Positions 1 through 6,275 of a DNA stretch of 7,582 nucleotides are shown here, one piece after another; within the stretch, counting starts at the first letter, position 1; each line of letters starts with the position of its first letter. The translations under genes were made by a program, and so were the position numbers. Under the pieces are notes generated by a model. The model saw only the letters and a program-made list of their open reading frames with translations. It ran no database searches and was not told where the DNA came from. The stretch is from Halobacteriales archaeon. GTDB lineage: Archaea; Thermoplasmatota; SW-10-69-26; JACQPN01; JAIVGT01. The stretch spans positions 1 to 7,582 of the forward strand of contig JAIVGT010000222.1 in NCBI GenBank assembly GCA_020201485.1, written 5' to 3'.

Positions 1-3
1 ATC

Positions 4-10
4 CACCTCC
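4..10 (-). promoter_or_regulatory. Shine-Dalgarno of a divergent gene beyond the left edge
   Basis: Read on the minus strand, the first bases of the window give GGGAGGTGGAT. Its core GGAGGTG matches seven bases of the archaeal ribosome-binding consensus, the complement of the 16S 3' end. Only three more bases remain before the edge, so the start codon would lie a few bases outside the window. This suggests, but does not prove, that 1-118 is a divergent intergenic region. The gene itself is not visible. Confidence 0.45.
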
Positions 11-104
11 CTTTTCCCGTACGAACGCCGGATTTGCGGCCGGACGTGCCACCGGCCAAGCGCCCCGGGCGCGGTCCTTTTTCTCGCTCCTCGGGGCTTG
101 TGCC

Positions 105-109
105 AGGTG
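105..109 (+). promoter_or_regulatory. Ribosome binding site of the FN3 pilin
   Basis: AGGTG lies nine bases before the ATG at 119 and matches the archaeal anti-Shine-Dalgarno. It decides the start. A TTG at 98 would add seven residues in frame, but it would place this site inside the gene and has no comparable site of its own. Confidence 0.6.
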
Positions 110-118
110 GGGAAACCC

Positions 119-2089
119 ATGGCCAGGGCGGGGGCTGTTCTGCGAGCGGGCACGCGCCGCCAGCGCGCGCTGTCCTCCGACGCCGCCGTGTCCGACGTCA
201 TCGGCAACCTCCTCACCGTCGGCATCACCGTGGTCATGATGGCCGCGGTGTTCGTGCTCTTCATCAAGGTCCCGCTGGCGAGCGACGCCATCCACGCCGA
301 GCTGCGCGCCGAGGTGGACGCCGGCAACAACGGCTGGAACACCGGCGACGAGATGGTCGTGGTGGAGCACCTCGGCGGCCAGGCGCTCCCGGCGAGCAAG
401 ACGAACATCAGCATCCAGCTCGACGGCGCGAGCTTCGCCTTCGGCGGCGACGCGGCTTCCCTGGGCGGTGCGTTCGCCGACGGCAAGCTCACCGTGGGCG
501 AGTCGTGGAGGCACACCTTCACCATCGCGAACACGACCTCGGTCGGCATCAACGTCCTCGGCGGCAGCTCCCTGCTGAGCATGGGGACGCTGAACGTCGT
601 GAGCGCAACGCCCAGCCTCGTCCCTGCCCAGCCCTCCGCCGCCACCGCCCTCGCCGGCAACGCGCAGGTCGCGCTCACCTGGGGCGCGCCGGGCAGCGTC
701 GGCGGCGGTCCCATCTCCGGCTACAAGCTCTACCGCGGCACCTCGCCCGGCAGCCCGGCGTTCCTCACACAGCTCGGCCTCGTCCTCGCCTACACAGACA
801 CCGGCCTCACGAACGGCCAGCCCTACGACTACGCCATCAGCGCCGTGAACGGCTTCGGCGAGGGCGGCCTGACCGCGGAGCTGCCGGCCACGCCCGCGAC
901 CATCCCCGGCGCGCCGCAAAGCTTCGCCATCGCAGCCGGCAACGCGCAAGCGGTGCTCACCTGGGCCGCGCCGGCCGGGGACGGCGGCAACCCGGTCACC
1001 AGCTACCGGGTGTACCGCGGCGCGACGAGCGGCAGCGAGGTCCTGCTCGCGAGCGGCGGCTGCAGCGGCCTGGGCAGCGTGCTCACCTGCACCGACACCG
1101 GCCTCACGAACGGCCAGACCTACTGGTACCAGGTCGCCGCGGGCAACGCGCAGGGCATCGGCGCGCGCGCGGCGGAGAAGAGCGTCGTGCCCGTCAGCGT
1201 GCCCGGCGCGCCCGGCAGCCTCACGCCCACCGCGTCCAGCCAGCAGGTCGTGCTCACCTGGACCGCGGCCAGCCAGGGCGGCAGCCCCGTCACCAGCTAC
1301 AAGGTGTACCGCGGCACGGCCAGCGGGGCCGAGACCCTGCTCGCGAGCGGCGGCTGCAGCGGCCTGGGCAACGTGGTCACCTGCACCGACGCCGGCCTGG
1401 CGAACGGCACGACGTACTACTACAAGGCGAGCGCCGTGAACGCCATCGGCGAGGGCCCGCAGGGCAGCGAGGCGAGCGCCGCGCTCACCCTGCCCGGCGC
1501 GCCCGGCGCCTTCACCGCGACCGCGGGCAACGCGCAGGCCGTGCTCACCTGGACCGCGGCCAGCCCGGGCGGCAGCCCGGTCACGAGCTACCGCGTGTAC
1601 CGCAGCACGACGAGCAACGCCGAGGCCCTGCTCACGAGCGGCGGCTGCAGCGCGCTCGGCAACGTGCTCACCTGCACCGACACCGGCCTGACGAACGGCC
1701 AGACCTACTACTACGAGGTCGCCGCGGTGAACGGCGTCGGCATCGGAGCCCTGGCCGCAGAGAAGAGCGCCACGCCCGTGGCGGTGCCCGGCGCGCCGCT
1801 CACCCTCGTCGCCGCGCACAGCGGGGGCGCGAACAGCGGCAGCATCCTGCTCACCTGGGCCATCCCGGCGAGCAACGGCGGCAGCGCCATCACCAGCTAC
1901 AAGGTGTACCGCGGCACGAGCAGCGGCAGCGAGGTCCTGGTCACGAGCGGCGGGTGCAGCGCGCTCGGCAACGTGCTCACCTGCACCGACGGCGGCCGCA
2001 CGAAGAGCACCGTGTACTACTACAAGGTGAGCGCGGTGAACGCGGTGGGCGAAGGCCCGCTCAGCAACGAGTCGAACGCGGTGGGATGA
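119..2089 (+). CDS. Archaeal type IV pilin with five C-terminal fibronectin type III repeats
   Basis: This is a 656-residue exported surface protein, probably a pilus subunit or tip adhesin. A basic leader (residues 1-17) precedes SSDAAVSDVIG and a hydrophobic helix (about 27-50), the archaeal type IV pilin N-terminus. The likely prepilin peptidase cut is between A22 and A23, with an acidic residue at -2. Residues 55-167 look like the beta-rich archaeal pilin body (GDEMVVVEHLGG, later LTVGESW). Five FN3 domains follow, starting near residues 168, 263, 362, 459 and 557, most opening with PGAP and carrying LTW, SYKVYRG and GLTNGQTYYY-like strands. The only cysteines in this protein are four CX8C pairs in repeats 2-5 (C315/C324, C413/C422, C510/C519, C613/C622). 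Sequons occur at N96, N138, N429 and N650. The gene is first in the operon and overlaps the next by four bases. Pilin plus FN3 is seen directly; adhesion is inferred. It could instead be a major subunit with a bulky exposed tail. Confidence 0.88.
   Translation: MARAGAVLRAGTRRQRALSSDAAVSDVIGNLLTVGITVVMMAAVFVLFIKVPLASDAIHAELRAEVDAGNNGWNTGDEMVVVEHLGGQALPASKTNISIQLDGASFAFGGDAASLGGAFADGKLTVGESWRHTFTIANTTSVGINVLGGSSLLSMGTLNVVSATPSLVPAQPSAATALAGNAQVALTWGAPGSVGGGPISGYKLYRGTSPGSPAFLTQLGLVLAYTDTGLTNGQPYDYAISAVNGFGEGGLTAELPATPATIPGAPQSFAIAAGNAQAVLTWAAPAGDGGNPVTSYRVYRGATSGSEVLLASGGCSGLGSVLTCTDTGLTNGQTYWYQVAAGNAQGIGARAAEKSVVPVSVPGAPGSLTPTASSQQVVLTWTAASQGGSPVTSYKVYRGTASGAETLLASGGCSGLGNVVTCTDAGLANGTTYYYKASAVNAIGEGPQGSEASAALTLPGAPGAFTATAGNAQAVLTWTAASPGGSPVTSYRVYRSTTSNAEALLTSGGCSALGNVLTCTDTGLTNGQTYYYEVAAVNGVGIGALAAEKSATPVAVPGAPLTLVAAHSGGANSGSILLTWAIPASNGGSAITSYKVYRGTSSGSEVLVTSGGCSALGNVLTCTDGGRTKSTVYYYKVSAVNAVGEGPLSNESNAVG
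620..2086 (+). repeat. Five tandem FN3-coding repeats of about 285-300 bp
   Basis: The units begin at 620, 905, 1202, 1493 and 1787 and encode 95, 99, 97, 98 and 100 residues. Long identical DNA blocks are shared between units. A 35-base block is at 1042-1076 and 1336-1370 (repeats 2 and 3). A 36-base block is at 1646-1681 and 1955-1990 (repeats 4 and 5). A 29-base block is at 1290-1318 and 1890-1918 (repeats 3 and 5). Repeat 1 is the most divergent and lacks the cysteine pair. Repeat 5 differs in its loop (GGRTKS where the others have G-L-T/A-NG) and has a longer first strand region. This pattern fits duplication with some later exchange between copies. Confidence 0.85.
2080..2083 (+). promoter_or_regulatory. 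Ribosome binding site of the second pilin-like gene
   Basis: GGTG sits inside the last codons of the FN3 pilin gene. It is too close to the ATG at 2086, with only two bases between, but is eight bases from the ATG at 2092. That spacing is close to the nine bases seen for the first gene. It therefore favours a start at 2092, two codons inside the annotated one. Confidence 0.4.
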
Positions 2090-3480
2090 GCATGAAGGCG
2101 AACCGCAGCTTCCGGCAGGACGAGGAGGGCGTGGCCGTGGTCATCGGCACCATCCTCGTCATCGCCCTCGCCCTCACCACCCTCGTCAGCTTCCAGCTCT
2201 ACATCCTGCCCGACTGGTCCGCGTCGAGCGAGGCGGCCGACATGCAGGGCCTGGAGGCGCAGTTCAACGGCCTGAAGGCCTTGGTGGACCGCCAGGCGGA
2301 CAACGGCAGCGCGGCCCCGGTCGCGACCGCGTTCACCCTCGGCTCGAACCACCCGTCGCCCTTCAACGCCGGGGCCACGCTCCTCAGCCAATCCCTCAGC
2401 TTCACCCCGGGCAGCAGCCCGTTCACCCTGGCCACGCCCCTCCTCCAGCTCATCGTGGACAACGGCAACCGCAGCGCGGGCGTGGACGAGAGCTGGGTCA
2501 GCGTGCCCATCGCCAGCGGCGCGACCGTGCCCGACGTGGCCCAGGTGCAGAGCTTCCGCATCCGCGCCCACAACCTGACCGACGTGGACGCGGGCGACAA
2601 CGTCACGGTGAACCTCATCGACGCCAACGGGGACCCCGCCGGCTCGCTCACGTTCTACAAGTCGGACAGCCAGCCCGACCCGGAGTTCCGCGTGAAGACG
2701 TGCAACGCGAACGGCTGCACCGGGGACAACGTGCTGTACGACCAGGGCTTCAGCGTCCACGAGTCGGACCACGACTTCGACTCCTGGGTCCTCGACGCCT
2801 TCAACAGCGACTACCGCTTCGACCGCCTGTTCGCCGCCGCCCCCGGCCCCGTGACCCTGGACATGGGCCAGTCGGACGCGCGCCTCACCGCGCAGTACGC
2901 CCTGACCTACGTGAACAGCACCGAGCTCGCCTCCGGCGTCGCGACCGCCCCGAGCTACCTGCCTATCGCGAACTACAACGCCACGGCGCTCGGCGGCACC
3001 CTGGCCATCCACAGCTCGCCCCAATACTACCCGGCGCAAGACTTCGTCCTGGAGAACGGGGCGTTCATCGTCCACCAGGGCGACGGGGCGGTGTTCCGCG
3101 CCCCGCCCCCGTTCACCGCGCGCCTGTCCGGCGGCACGCTCCTCCTCGCCGTCGGCGTGCCCAGCCTGCAAGGGCAGGCGGCCTCGGCCGCGTCCACGAC
3201 CGCCGCCTCCGTCATCACCACGGCCAGCGCGCAGCGCGTCGTGCACGGCCTGGCGTCGCAGGTCACGCTCAACGTCACCACCGCCTACCCCGCCCTGTGG
3301 ACGGGCTTCTGGAGCGACGCGCTCGGCCGGCTCGGCCTCGCAGCGGGGAGCGGCTTCACGACCAGCTCCACCGCGAGCCTCGCTTCCCTCACCGTGTTCG
3401 GCCCGACGGCCGCGCCCGGCGACTCCACGCTCGACATCGACCTGACCCTGAAGCAGGGGACCATCAACGTCAACCTCTGA
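2086..3480 (+). CDS. Pilin-like exported surface protein with type IV pilin N-terminus
   Basis: This is a 464-residue protein. RQDEEG followed by VAVVIG and a hydrophobic helix (about 16-41) form a class III (pilin-type) signal, with likely cleavage between G15 and V16. The helix ends in LYILPDW. A polar, probably helical stretch follows (about 45-70), then a long beta-rich extracellular region with no second membrane segment. It is much larger than a typical pilin (100-200 residues). I recall a widespread archaeal family of large proteins with this N-terminus followed by a tryptophan-containing turn, but I cannot assign a family name. Seven sequons (N73, N128, N163, N172, N277, N298, N396) suggest heavy N-glycosylation. 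C206 and C211 could form a disulfide. The start overlaps the previous stop as ATGA; ATG 2092 is an alternative. It is probably a minor pilin or pilus-associated adhesin; the exact role is unknown. Confidence 0.85.
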   Translation: MSMKANRSFRQDEEGVAVVIGTILVIALALTTLVSFQLYILPDWSASSEAADMQGLEAQFNGLKALVDRQADNGSAAPVATAFTLGSNHPSPFNAGATLLSQSLSFTPGSSPFTLATPLLQLIVDNGNRSAGVDESWVSVPIASGATVPDVAQVQSFRIRAHNLTDVDAGDNVTVNLIDANGDPAGSLTFYKSDSQPDPEFRVKTCNANGCTGDNVLYDQGFSVHESDHDFDSWVLDAFNSDYRFDRLFAAAPGPVTLDMGQSDARLTAQYALTYVNSTELASGVATAPSYLPIANYNATALGGTLAIHSSPQYYPAQDFVLENGAFIVHQGDGAVFRAPPPFTARLSGGTLLLAVGVPSLQGQAASAASTTAASVITTASAQRVVHGLASQVTLNVTTAYPALWTGFWSDALGRLGLAAGSGFTTSSTASLASLTVFGPTAAPGDSTLDIDLTLKQGTINVNL

Positions 3481-3482
3481 GG
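3479..3482 (+). promoter_or_regulatory. Ribosome binding site of the secretion ATPase
   Basis: GAGG spans the stop codon of the preceding gene and lies seven bases before the ATG at 3490. It supports that start, and its position across the upstream stop suggests coupled translation. Confidence 0.5.
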
Positions 3483-3489
3483 AACGACC

Positions 3490-5394
3490 ATGCCCGACGA
3501 ACCCGCGAAGAAGCGCTGGCGGCTGCGCCGCGACACCCCCCCGAGCCTGGCCGAGCCCGCGCCCGGGGACGCGCGCCCGGGCGACGGCCAGCCTGCCCAG
3601 GCCGAGCCCGCCCCGGCCGCGGCCGACGGCGCGACGCGCGACCTGCTCCGCTCCATGAAGAAGCAGCAGCGCCTGCACTTCGAGCAGAAGCTGGCCGAGG
3701 CGCGGGAGCTGGAGCTGCGCGCCAAGGGCATGGCGAAGCGCATCCGGGGCCAGCAGAAGCTGCGCGCGGACGCCGCCCGGCACGCCGACTACGTGCGCAG
3801 CGTGGCCCAGCAGCTCGGCCTCGACCCGAGCCGCACCATCACCGCCGTGCCCGACGTGAGCCAGCACGCCCAGCAGGTCGAGTTCGGGCCGGTCCTGGAG
3901 GGCCGGAGCTTCGTCCGCATCGTCTTCGACCAGCAGAGCAACCGCTACCTGTACGAGGCCATCGAGCCCGCGCTCACCGGCACGGAGCGCGAGGTCCTGG
4001 ACTTCATCCGCGACACGCTCATCCGCACCCTGGACGGCCGGCAGGCCCAGGACCAGGACTGGGAGAGCTACCTCGCCGACGCCGTCGAGCGCGTCATCGT
4101 GGACCACAGCATCCTCGTGGACGAGGTGAGCAAGCAGCGCATCCAGTACTACCTGAACCGCGACTTCCTCGGCTACGGGCCCATCGACGTGCTCATGCGC
4201 GACCCGATGATCGAGGACATCTCGTGCGACGGGTCGGGCATCCCCGTGTACCTCTTCCACCGGCAGTACGAGAGCATCAAGACGAACGTCCGCTTCCCGG
4301 AGGAGCGCGGCCTGGACAGCTTCGTCATCCGCCTGGCGCAGCGCTCGGGCAAGCACATCAGCATCGCCGAGCCCCTGCTCGACGCCACGCTCCCCGACAC
4401 GAGCCGCCTGCAGGCCAGCCTGAGCCGCGAGGTCACGACGCGCGGCAGCAGCTTCACCATCCGCAAGTTCCGCTCCGACCCGCTCACCCCGCCCGACCTG
4501 GTGCGCCTGGGCACCCTCACGCCGGAGATGGCCGCCTTCTTCTGGTTCGCCATGCAGGAGGGCAACAGCATCATCTACGCCGGCGGCACGGCGAGCGGCA
4601 AGACCACCACCCTCAACGCCGTGAGCCAGTTCATCCCGCCCCAGAAGAAAGTCGTGAGCATCGAGGACACGCGCGAGATCAACCTGAAGCACGAGAACTG
4701 GATCGCCGGCCTGACCCGCACCGGCTTCGGCGGCGAGCTCATGGCGAACGGCAAGCCCGCCGGCAGCATCGACATGTACAAGCTGCTCGAGGCGGCGCTC
4801 CGCCAGCGCCCGGAGTACCTCATCGTGGGCGAGGTGCGCGGCCCGGAGGCCCTGACCCTGTTCCAGGCCATGGCGACCGGCCACGCGACCTACAGCACGC
4901 TCCACGCCGACAGCGTGCAGAGCGCGGTGTACCGCCTGGAGAACCCGCCCATCAACGTGCCCCGCCTCATGCTGCAGACGATGGACGCCATGGCCATCCA
5001 GGTGCAGGTGCGCATCGCCAACCGCATGGTGCGCCGCGTCAAGGAGGTCGTGGAGATCGTGGGCGTGGACCCGGAGACGGGCGACCTCCTGACGAACACC
5101 GTGTTCCAATGGGACCCGCGCCTCGACGCGCAGCACTACCTGGGCAAGAGCAAGATGCTCGAGCGCATCATGGAGAAGAACAACCTGTCCGCGGAGGACA
5201 TCGAGCGGGAGTGGGCGCAGCGCACCGAGGTCCTGCGCTGGATGGTGGCCAAGGGCATCCGCCGCATCGACGACGTGGCGAGCATCGTCAGCGCCTACTA
5301 CAGCACGCCCGACGCCATCCTGCAGCGCGTGCGCGAGGAGCCCATCGCCCGGGCCGAGGCCCCGAAGGCGCGCGCCCCGGAGGGCTCGCCGTGA
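3490..5394 (+). CDS. Type II/IV secretion system ATPase (FlaI/TadA-like), pilus assembly motor
   Basis: This is a 634-residue cytoplasmic hexameric ATPase, expected to power subunit extrusion. Residues 1-20 are basic, 21-48 are Pro/Ala-rich, and about 51-108 are charged and probably coiled coil. The conserved N-terminal domain includes NRYLYEAIEPAL (151-162) and GYGPIDVLMRDPMIEDIS (228-245). The core has Walker A GGTASGKT (365-372, K371), the Asp box IEDTRE (E392, D393), Walker B YLIVGEVRG (443-451, E448) and the His box TGHATYSTLHAD with H465 and H472. All key residues are intact, so it should be active. The tail (about 615-634) is Ala/Pro-rich. Archaeal FlaI-type motors are usually somewhat shorter; the N-terminal coiled coil accounts for the extra length. 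It lies nine bases after the pilin-like gene and overlaps the platform gene by four bases. FlaI itself is less likely because no archaellum genes are nearby. Confidence 0.95.
   Translation: MPDEPAKKRWRLRRDTPPSLAEPAPGDARPGDGQPAQAEPAPAAADGATRDLLRSMKKQQRLHFEQKLAEARELELRAKGMAKRIRGQQKLRADAARHADYVRSVAQQLGLDPSRTITAVPDVSQHAQQVEFGPVLEGRSFVRIVFDQQSNRYLYEAIEPALTGTEREVLDFIRDTLIRTLDGRQAQDQDWESYLADAVERVIVDHSILVDEVSKQRIQYYLNRDFLGYGPIDVLMRDPMIEDISCDGSGIPVYLFHRQYESIKTNVRFPEERGLDSFVIRLAQRSGKHISIAEPLLDATLPDTSRLQASLSREVTTRGSSFTIRKFRSDPLTPPDLVRLGTLTPEMAAFFWFAMQEGNSIIYAGGTASGKTTTLNAVSQFIPPQKKVVSIEDTREINLKHENWIAGLTRTGFGGELMANGKPAGSIDMYKLLEAALRQRPEYLIVGEVRGPEALTLFQAMATGHATYSTLHADSVQSAVYRLENPPINVPRLMLQTMDAMAIQVQVRIANRMVRRVKEVVEIVGVDPETGDLLTNTVFQWDPRLDAQHYLGKSKMLERIMEKNNLSAEDIEREWAQRTEVLRWMVAKGIRRIDDVASIVSAYYSTPDAILQRVREEPIARAEAPKARAPEGSP
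5379..5384 (+). promoter_or_regulatory. Ribosome binding site of the TadC-like platform gene
   Basis: GGAGGG lies six bases before the GTG at 5391. It supports that non-ATG start, whose GTG shares bases with the TGA of the ATPase gene (GTGA). Confidence 0.6.
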
Positions 5395-6275
5395 CCCTGA
5401 GCCGGTACCAGCGGTTCGCCTACCGCGCGCTCGGCGGCGTGGTGCAGAAGCCGGCGCAGCAGAACGTGCACCTGCGCCTGAGCCTGCAGAAGGCGCACAT
5501 CCACCTCCGCCCCGAGGTCTACCTCGGCTACAGCTACCTGAACATGCTCCTGGTGTTCGTGGCCTTCGCCATGCTCGCCGGCGTGCTCGGCCTGCTCATC
5601 GCCCTGCACGCCGTGGCCGTGGGCGGGAGCGTCTTCCTCTTCGTCGTGCCCCTGCCCATCGTGCTCGCCGCGACGCTGTACGTGCTCACCTACGTGCTCC
5701 CCGACGTGCGCGCCGCGTCGCGCGCGCGCGACATCGACGCCAAGCTGCCCTACGCCCTGAACTACATCGCGACCATGGCGAGCGCCGGCATCACGCCGGA
5801 CAAGATCTTCTGGAGCCTGAGCAACCAGGCCATCTACGGCGAGGTGGCGAACGAGGCGGCGTGGATCAGCCGCGACCTGCGCCTGCTGGGCAAGGACATC
5901 CCGGGCGCGCTCACCGCCGCCATCGACCGCAGCCCGAGCGTGAAGTGGCAGGACCTGCTCCAGGGGGCCATCGCCGCCGTGACCACGGGCGGGGACCTCA
6001 AGACCTACTTCCTGGCGAAGTCGGAGCAGTTCATGTACGAGAACCGCCAGGAGCAGAAGCGGTTCCTGGAGAACCTGGGCGTGCTCGCGGAGAGCTTCGT
6101 CACCGTCGTCGTCGCCGCGCCCCTCTTCCTCCTCGTGCTCCTCAGCGTCATGACGCTCTTCGGCAGCGACCCGCGCAGCGGCCTGAGCCTGGGCTACATC
6201 ATCGTCCTCGTGCTCCTGCCCATGGCGCAGCTCGGCTTCCTCCTGACCATCAAGTACGTCACCCCGGAGGTGTGA
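5391..6275 (+). CDS. Type II secretion system F (TadC-like) membrane platform protein
   Basis: This is a 294-residue inner platform protein that should bind the ATPase and couple its motion to pilus assembly. An amphipathic N-terminus (1-48) precedes two membrane helices (about 51-73 and 79-103). A cytoplasmic T2SSF domain follows (about 105-230), with the typical AKLPYALNYIATMASAGITP segment (117-136). Two more helices lie at about 236-257 and 267-287. It has one T2SSF domain, the size and layout of bacterial TadC, while archaeal FlaJ/PilC proteins are usually longer. The GTG start is chosen because a Shine-Dalgarno lies six bases upstream and the codon overlaps the ATPase stop; the next in-frame Met is residue 52, inside the first helix. 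It overlaps the next gene by four bases (GTGA). The partner platform gene directly downstream supports a two-protein platform. Confidence 0.92.
   Translation: MTLSRYQRFAYRALGGVVQKPAQQNVHLRLSLQKAHIHLRPEVYLGYSYLNMLLVFVAFAMLAGVLGLLIALHAVAVGGSVFLFVVPLPIVLAATLYVLTYVLPDVRAASRARDIDAKLPYALNYIATMASAGITPDKIFWSLSNQAIYGEVANEAAWISRDLRLLGKDIPGALTAAIDRSPSVKWQDLLQGAIAAVTTGGDLKTYFLAKSEQFMYENRQEQKRFLENLGVLAESFVTVVVAAPLFLLVLLSVMTLFGSDPRSGLSLGYIIVLVLLPMAQLGFLLTIKYVTPEV
6266..6271 (+). promoter_or_regulatory. Shine-Dalgarno abutting the start of the second platform gene
   Basis: GGAGGT directly touches the GTG at 6272, which leaves no spacer for normal initiation. Six bases further on, at 6278, is an in-frame CTG. 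Either the gene restarts at GTG by coupling to the upstream TGA, or the rarer CTG is used. The next in-frame Met is residue 68, too far in. Confidence 0.35.

Larger units (their letters stand above)
1..118. other. Intergenic leader, probably divergent promoter region
   Basis: No convincing coding sequence is seen here. The stretch contains the minus-strand Shine-Dalgarno at the left edge and the + strand one before the first pilin. An inverted repeat, GGCCGG (38-43) and CCGGCC (52-57) with an 8-base loop, could be an operator, but such repeats are frequent by chance in GC-rich DNA. A pyrimidine-rich run with five T (78-82) sits in CCTTTTTCTC. I found no clear archaeal TATA box or BRE on either strand, so no promoter is called. 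Confidence 0.4.

Noticed and set aside
1..10. Resemblance of ATCCACCTCC to the 3' end of 16S rRNA (GGATCACCTCC)
   Set aside because: There is an extra C, no flanking rRNA sequence, and the complement is simply a Shine-Dalgarno site for a divergent gene.
75..85. T-rich run as a terminator
   Set aside because: Only five consecutive T occur, with no supporting structure and no visible upstream + strand gene ending here.
98..118. TTG at 98 as start of the FN3 pilin
   Set aside because: A Shine-Dalgarno at 105-109 with nine-base spacing supports the ATG at 119, and the seven extra residues add nothing pilin-like.
34..2085. Open + strand frame running into the second pilin-like gene, which would make a 1148-residue protein
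   Set aside because: The part before 2086 is Arg/His/Gly-rich out-of-frame translation of the FN3 repeats. The real protein starts at 2086 or 2092 with a pilin signal.
620..2086. Tandem repeats as a CRISPR array or mobile element
   Set aside because: The repeats are about 300 bases, in frame and encode FN3 domains. There are no short spacers, inverted ends or transposase.
2020..5136. Open minus-strand frame of 1038 codons
   Set aside because: It lies opposite three well-supported genes, reads as low-complexity Val/His/Arg/Gly/Glu-rich sequence with no domain, and is explained by strong GC bias at third codon positions.
2700..5390. Open + strand frame upstream of the TadC-like gene
   Set aside because: It is an Arg/Pro/His-rich shadow of the pilin-like and ATPase genes. 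Recognisable protein begins only at the GTG at 5391.
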